Of a DNA stretch of 64,000 bases, positions 60,655-64,000 are shown piece by piece. This stretch comes from Ostreococcus mediterraneus. Lineage: Eukaryota > Chlorophyta > Mamiellophyceae > Mamiellales > Bathycoccaceae. The stretch spans positions 744,001 through 808,000 of the forward strand of contig WMKK01000006.1 of NCBI GenBank assembly GCA_012295225.1, read 5' to 3'. The notes below the pieces were generated by a model. It did not search any database and had not been told where the DNA came from. It saw nothing but the letters and a program-made list of their open reading frames with translations. Made by a program: the position numbers and the translations under genes. Positions within the stretch are counted from its first letter, which is position 1. Each line of letters begins with the position of its first letter.

Positions 60655-60851
60655 GAAAATCAAAGAATGGAAGGGAATGAATCGAGCTCCGTCGTCGCGA
60701 TGGATTATGCGTCGCCTCGCGAACGTCAAATGTTTTCCGTGTGTTTACTCGTCGTCTTTTACCGCGCTCGTTATGCTCGCGCTCGCACGAAAAGCAAAAC
60801 CGAAGAGCCCGCGCGCGTCAGAGTGAGGCGCGCGAATCACGTTTGTTGACG

Positions 60852-62303
60852 ATGAATGATGACCTCGTAGCATCGCTATCGACGCTCGTGAGCGGACGCT
60901 ACGTGACCCAGGGCGCGGAGTCACTCAATGCGCACACGAAAATTCTCACGCGTATCGTGAGTAATCGTAAAATGCCCGCAAAAGGGTTACCCGAAAGCGC
61001 GATTACCATGCTCATGCATGAGCTGAGCGTCATGGATTCGAACAATTTTATTGATAACGTTGGCGTGGGTGAACGCGAAGGACGGATCTATTCCCCCATA
61101 GTTGCACAGCGAGTGTTTTACCTCGCGCATGGCATAGGGCGTTCGGGAGATGTCATGGCAGAACAGCCCAAGGCGTGTGGGAGCTCGCTCTTGGCGCGCG
61201 CCGCGGCGATTATGTCGCGCGACGCCATGCGCATCTCTGGCATGGCTGACATCGGTCGCGACGTGTGCGTGCTTCCTATGGCGACAGGGATGACATTGAC
61301 GATGGTGCTCATGTCTATGCGTGCGTCTTGGGCGAACGCACGCGAGAGAGATTCGGTGATATGGTGCCGGTTGGACCAAAAGACGTGCGTCAAGGCTGCG
61401 ACGTGCGCTGGATTGAATATCGTCGTCATTGAACCACGCTTGTGCGGCGACGAGCTCATCACAGATGTCGAAGCAATTGAACGGGAAATAGCACGGTTAG
61501 GTGAGCGACTGGTGTGTGTGGTGACATCAACGAGCTGTTTTGCGCCTCGTGCAAGTGACGATGTCGAAGCCGTGGCCAAATTGTGCGAGAAAACAAACAC
61601 AGGGCACGTGATTAATAACGCGTATGGCGTGCAAAGCCGGGTGATATGTAAGAAGATTAGCAAAGCGTGGACGGTTGGCAGAGTAGATGCCGTAGTGCAG
61701 TCGACGGATAAGAACTTTCTAGTTCCCGTCGGCGGCGCCATCGTGTGTTGCGGCAAGCGTAGAGAAGATTTAGTGCGCGCCGTGTCCACGTCCTATCCAG
61801 GCCGGGCGTCCGCGTCGGCATCGATTGATTTATTCATCACGTTGCTATCAATGGGTGAAGAAACCTGGATGAGGTTATTAGACGAACGTGAAGACGTGTA
61901 CGCGTACATGGCGAGCGAATTGGCGAAAGTCGCCGAAGAGGAGGGCGAACGCGTCCTCAGTACGCCTGGAAATCCAATTTCAATGGCGATGACGCTTTCA
62001 TGTGCGAAAGCGCTCGGCATGCAGCCTACGATGTTTGGTTCGATGTTATTCTCGCGCTGCGTGTCAGGCACGCGCGTCGTCGCGCCCGGGGAGACGAAAA
62101 CTGTCGGTGGAATTGAGTTTGAAGGCTTTGGCGCGTCGCACTCGCGGTACCCAGAGTCGTACTTTACCGCCGCCGCCGCGCTCGGCGTCACGCGCGCGGA
62201 CGTTGATCGCTTCACGAGCGTGCTGCGTAAGACGTTTAAAGATTTTAAGAAAAAAGCCGCCGCCGCCGCCGCCGCTGCCTCTACCTTGGCTAGAGAATTG
62301 TAG
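60852..62303 (+). CDS. SEPSECS: O-phosphoseryl-tRNA(Sec) selenium transferase, SepSecS
   Basis: PLP enzyme that turns phosphoseryl-tRNA(Sec) into selenocysteyl-tRNA(Sec), the last step of selenocysteine synthesis. 483 residues from the ATG at 60852, one exon. Conserved blocks: MDSNNFIDNVGVGEREGR, HGIGRSGDVMAEQPKA, PMATGMTLTMVLMSMRA, TSTSCFAPRASDDVEA, NNAYGVQSRVICK, PLP lysine in QSTDKNFLVPVGGAI, and YPGRASASASIDLFITLLS. An alanine run (KKAAAAAAAAAST) ends the protein. Length is close to the human enzyme. Its presence predicts that this alga makes selenoproteins, which agrees with what is known of Ostreococcus; no selenoprotein gene was recognised inside this window. Confidence 0.96.
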   Translation: MNDDLVASLSTLVSGRYVTQGAESLNAHTKILTRIVSNRKMPAKGLPESAITMLMHELSVMDSNNFIDNVGVGEREGRIYSPIVAQRVFYLAHGIGRSGDVMAEQPKACGSSLLARAAAIMSRDAMRISGMADIGRDVCVLPMATGMTLTMVLMSMRASWANARERDSVIWCRLDQKTCVKAATCAGLNIVVIEPRLCGDELITDVEAIEREIARLGERLVCVVTSTSCFAPRASDDVEAVAKLCEKTNTGHVINNAYGVQSRVICKKISKAWTVGRVDAVVQSTDKNFLVPVGGAIVCCGKRREDLVRAVSTSYPGRASASASIDLFITLLSMGEETWMRLLDEREDVYAYMASELAKVAEEEGERVLSTPGNPISMAMTLSCAKALGMQPTMFGSMLFSRCVSGTRVVAPGETKTVGGIEFEGFGASHSRYPESYFTAAAALGVTRADVDRFTSVLRKTFKDFKKKAAAAAAAASTLAREL

Positions 62304-62363
62304 TATTGTTACAAATTGTTTTTCACGCAAGTCATTGTTGTGTTTCATCGCGCGCGCTTCGGT

Positions 62364-64000
62364 TCATCTTGATCGTCGTTTACGGCTACCATAGTCTGCA
62401 ATCAACAACTCTAGCTTACTCAACGTCTCTTGTGCAATGTAAACTTGACCATTCGTTGCGTTCTCTACGGCGCTCACGGCTTGATTGGAGACGGCGTGGC
62501 TGGCGAGAGCCATCAAACGCATTCGCGCATCCTCAAGCTTGCCACGCACAACATTCGCCACCTCTTGAAGCATGCTGACTTCGCGGTCTACGTCAGTCAC
62601 AACAAACGGATGATATTCGGGATTTTGTAGTCGCCTATTCATGATGTTCTCCGGTGCGTGCACGATTCGAAGCTGCGCGAGTGCACGGTCCAGTGGCGCG
62701 TCGCGTTGAAAACCAACCGGCAGGTTGGTTAAATCGTAATCACACATGCCTGAAATACTCTTCAACATCTCTAGTGCCATCTCTGGTACCACACACGGTG
62801 TCAAGTACAAACAATCGTATGGGTTCGCTTGCAGGGAAAATCCATAAAACTTCATCAAATCATCATTTGATAATCGTCCATAGGAAATCGTCACCGGTTC
62901 TCCTCGCGACACGCCTCGCGCGAGTTCCAAACGAAACGCCTTTGTGCCTTGTTCAAGACGCGTGTACCGCACCGAATGCGCGTTGAGCGCGTGATTACAC
63001 AGATACACTCCCGGAACAATCACTTCAGCGAGCGCATCGGTTTCGGGATCTTGCACCTTCATCGCGTACGATGTCCAAATGTCGTACGCCAAAAGAAAAC
63101 GCGCGTAGTCGCCAAAAATCGCGAGCGGAAACGCGTCAGGCACTTGATGACAAAGTGCCGGAAACAACGCATCGTATTGCGTGCGCACGGATTCCTGATA
63201 CATTCTTATCGATACCGCGCGCTCAGGTGATAAAAATCCGCCAATCTCGGTCAAATTCCACGCTAAAGATGTCGACGGCGTCTTTGGCAACGACGCCAAC
63301 GCCCGAGCCCAGGGCGACGCCGCGTCTCCCATCGTCGCCGCGAGCCAAATCACCATGACCACGTGATCCCCTAATCCGCGCAACTGATTCAACGTCGCAC
63401 ACAACGCCGAATGCGACGAACCCGCCACGATGGTTTGCTCGACACCGATGAGCGCGTCCCAAGGCACGACGGCTAACGCTTCGCCCGCGCGCGCGTCCTC
63501 CGTCGCGCTCGCGCCGCGCAACCCACCCTCGGGCGACGACGCGCTGCTCGCGGTCAACGCGCACCACCCACCGCGCGCGCGAACCCAAGCAAACATCCCT
63601 TCCGCGTCGACGTCATCGACGATAACCGACGCCGACGCCCGCGGCTCGCCGTCCCGTCGCGCGCGCGCCGCACCCACCGCCGCCTCGGTCGTCGCCTCCA
63701 ACACCACCATCGCGCGCTCTAACGCCCGCACCTTCACCGCTCGCACCCGCGCGTCGTCGTCATCATCATCAATCGCCTCGAGCGCGTCTCGCAACGCGCG
63801 ATGCGCCGACGCGTGCGCCGCCGTCTCGTGCGCCTCTGTCGCCCCCGGACCCGCGATCGTCATCGTCGCGTGCGTCCTCGCCCGTGTCCCCCCTACGCCA
63901 TTCGCCGTCCACTCATCGCTCGCACGAAGCATCTCCAACACCCTCGCATGCGTCGCGTGCGCGCATTCGCTCTCCCGTAGCGTCGACACGCGTGCGATGC
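62364..64000 (-). CDS. SET-domain lysine methyltransferase, RLSMT/SETD3-like (5' end may lie outside)
   Basis: Minus-strand frame open to the right edge, over 540 residues. The first ATG inside the window is at 63932; the frame upstream (STLRESECAHATHARVLE) looks coding, so the true start may be beyond 64000. The N-terminal 130 residues are acidic and alanine-rich. A split SET domain of the Rubisco large-subunit methyltransferase and SETD3 type follows: WCALTASSASSPEGGLRG, WLAATMGDAASPWARALASL, NHALNAHSVRYTR (the NH motif, where the usual aspartate before it is changed) and VTISYGRLSNDDLMKFYGF. The substrate-binding helical C-terminus is present. Convergent with SepSecS. Confidence 0.8.
   Translation of the reverse strand, partial: IARVSTLRESECAHATHARVLEMLRASDEWTANGVGGTRARTHATMTIAGPGATEAHETAAHASAHRALRDALEAIDDDDDDARVRAVKVRALERAMVVLEATTEAAVGAARARRDGEPRASASVIVDDVDAEGMFAWVRARGGWCALTASSASSPEGGLRGASATEDARAGEALAVVPWDALIGVEQTIVAGSSHSALCATLNQLRGLGDHVVMVIWLAATMGDAASPWARALASLPKTPSTSLAWNLTEIGGFLSPERAVSIRMYQESVRTQYDALFPALCHQVPDAFPLAIFGDYARFLLAYDIWTSYAMKVQDPETDALAEVIVPGVYLCNHALNAHSVRYTRLEQGTKAFRLELARGVSRGEPVTISYGRLSNDDLMKFYGFSLQANPYDCLYLTPCVVPEMALEMLKSISGMCDYDLTNLPVGFQRDAPLDRALAQLRIVHAPENIMNRRLQNPEYHPFVVTDVDREVSMLQEVANVVRGKLEDARMRLMALASHAVSNQAVSAVENATNGQVYIAQETLSKLELLIADYGSRKRRSR

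Noticed and set aside
1-64000. tRNA and rRNA genes
   Set aside because: I scanned gaps on both strands for T-arm words such as GGTTCGANTCC with matching acceptor stems and found no complete candidate.
1-64000. Transposons, virus-like elements, CRISPR arrays
   Set aside because: No transposase, reverse transcriptase, integrase, capsid-like frame, long terminal repeats or regularly spaced repeats were seen. The repeats present are microsatellites and one local duplication.

Overview
The window looks like nuclear DNA from a very small green alga of the Mamiellales, most like Ostreococcus. It is GC-rich and very compact: about 38 protein genes in 64 kb on both strands, often 60-200 bases apart. 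Most genes have one exon. Six genes need an intron (one needs two), and these have GT-AG ends and a strong CTGAC branch-point word. Many genes are for the plastid: transketolase, cpFtsY, Tic110, plastid EF-G, ribosomal protein L18, a rubredoxin and a MenG-type methyltransferase. Genus and species are inferred from composition, gene content and intron style, not from a search. I saw no tRNA, rRNA, CRISPR array, transposon or virus-like element.

Layout. 1-9 kb: CDK10-like kinase (runs off the left edge), a tandem pair of unrecognised membrane/coiled-coil proteins, ISWI remodeller, DRG2 GTPase, RRM-CCCH protein. 9-17 kb: bZIP factor, eIF3a, WRKY-like factor, PP2A B56 subunit. 17-28 kb: plastid-biased block with a Rossmann reductase/epimerase, transketolase, cpFtsY, Tic110 and a UPF0324 membrane protein. 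28-36 kb: methyltransferase, alpha/beta hydrolase, a large CobB-BtuF-like fusion protein. 35-43 kb: plastid L18, PP2C, rubredoxin, a two-repeat protein, J-domain protein, VPS37-like protein, MenG. 43-50 kb: dolichol kinase, two small proteins, plastid EF-G, acyl-protein thioesterase-like hydrolase. 50-64 kb: tandem BT1-family transporters, DPM1, a BRCT-BRCT-coiled-coil-PB1 protein, ABCG transporter, RTF2, SepSecS and a SET-domain methyltransferase (runs to the right edge).

Genes that work together but are not in operons: Tic110 and cpFtsY (protein import and thylakoid targeting), EF-G and L18 (plastid translation), dolichol kinase and DPM1 (making and using dolichyl phosphate), SepSecS (selenocysteine), and the BT1 pair plus the CobB-BtuF fusion (possible vitamin or corrinoid uptake and handling).

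The best candidate for something undescribed is 31944-35072. It joins a cobyrinate a,c-diamide synthase-like enzyme, whose glutaminase cysteine is replaced by glycine, to a BtuF/FecB-like binding domain in one eukaryotic protein. Other candidates are the tandem pair sharing a PRLxVNEP motif, a WRKY domain without its zinc ligands, the BRCT-PB1 architecture, and an EF-hand-like reading frame filling the ISWI intron.
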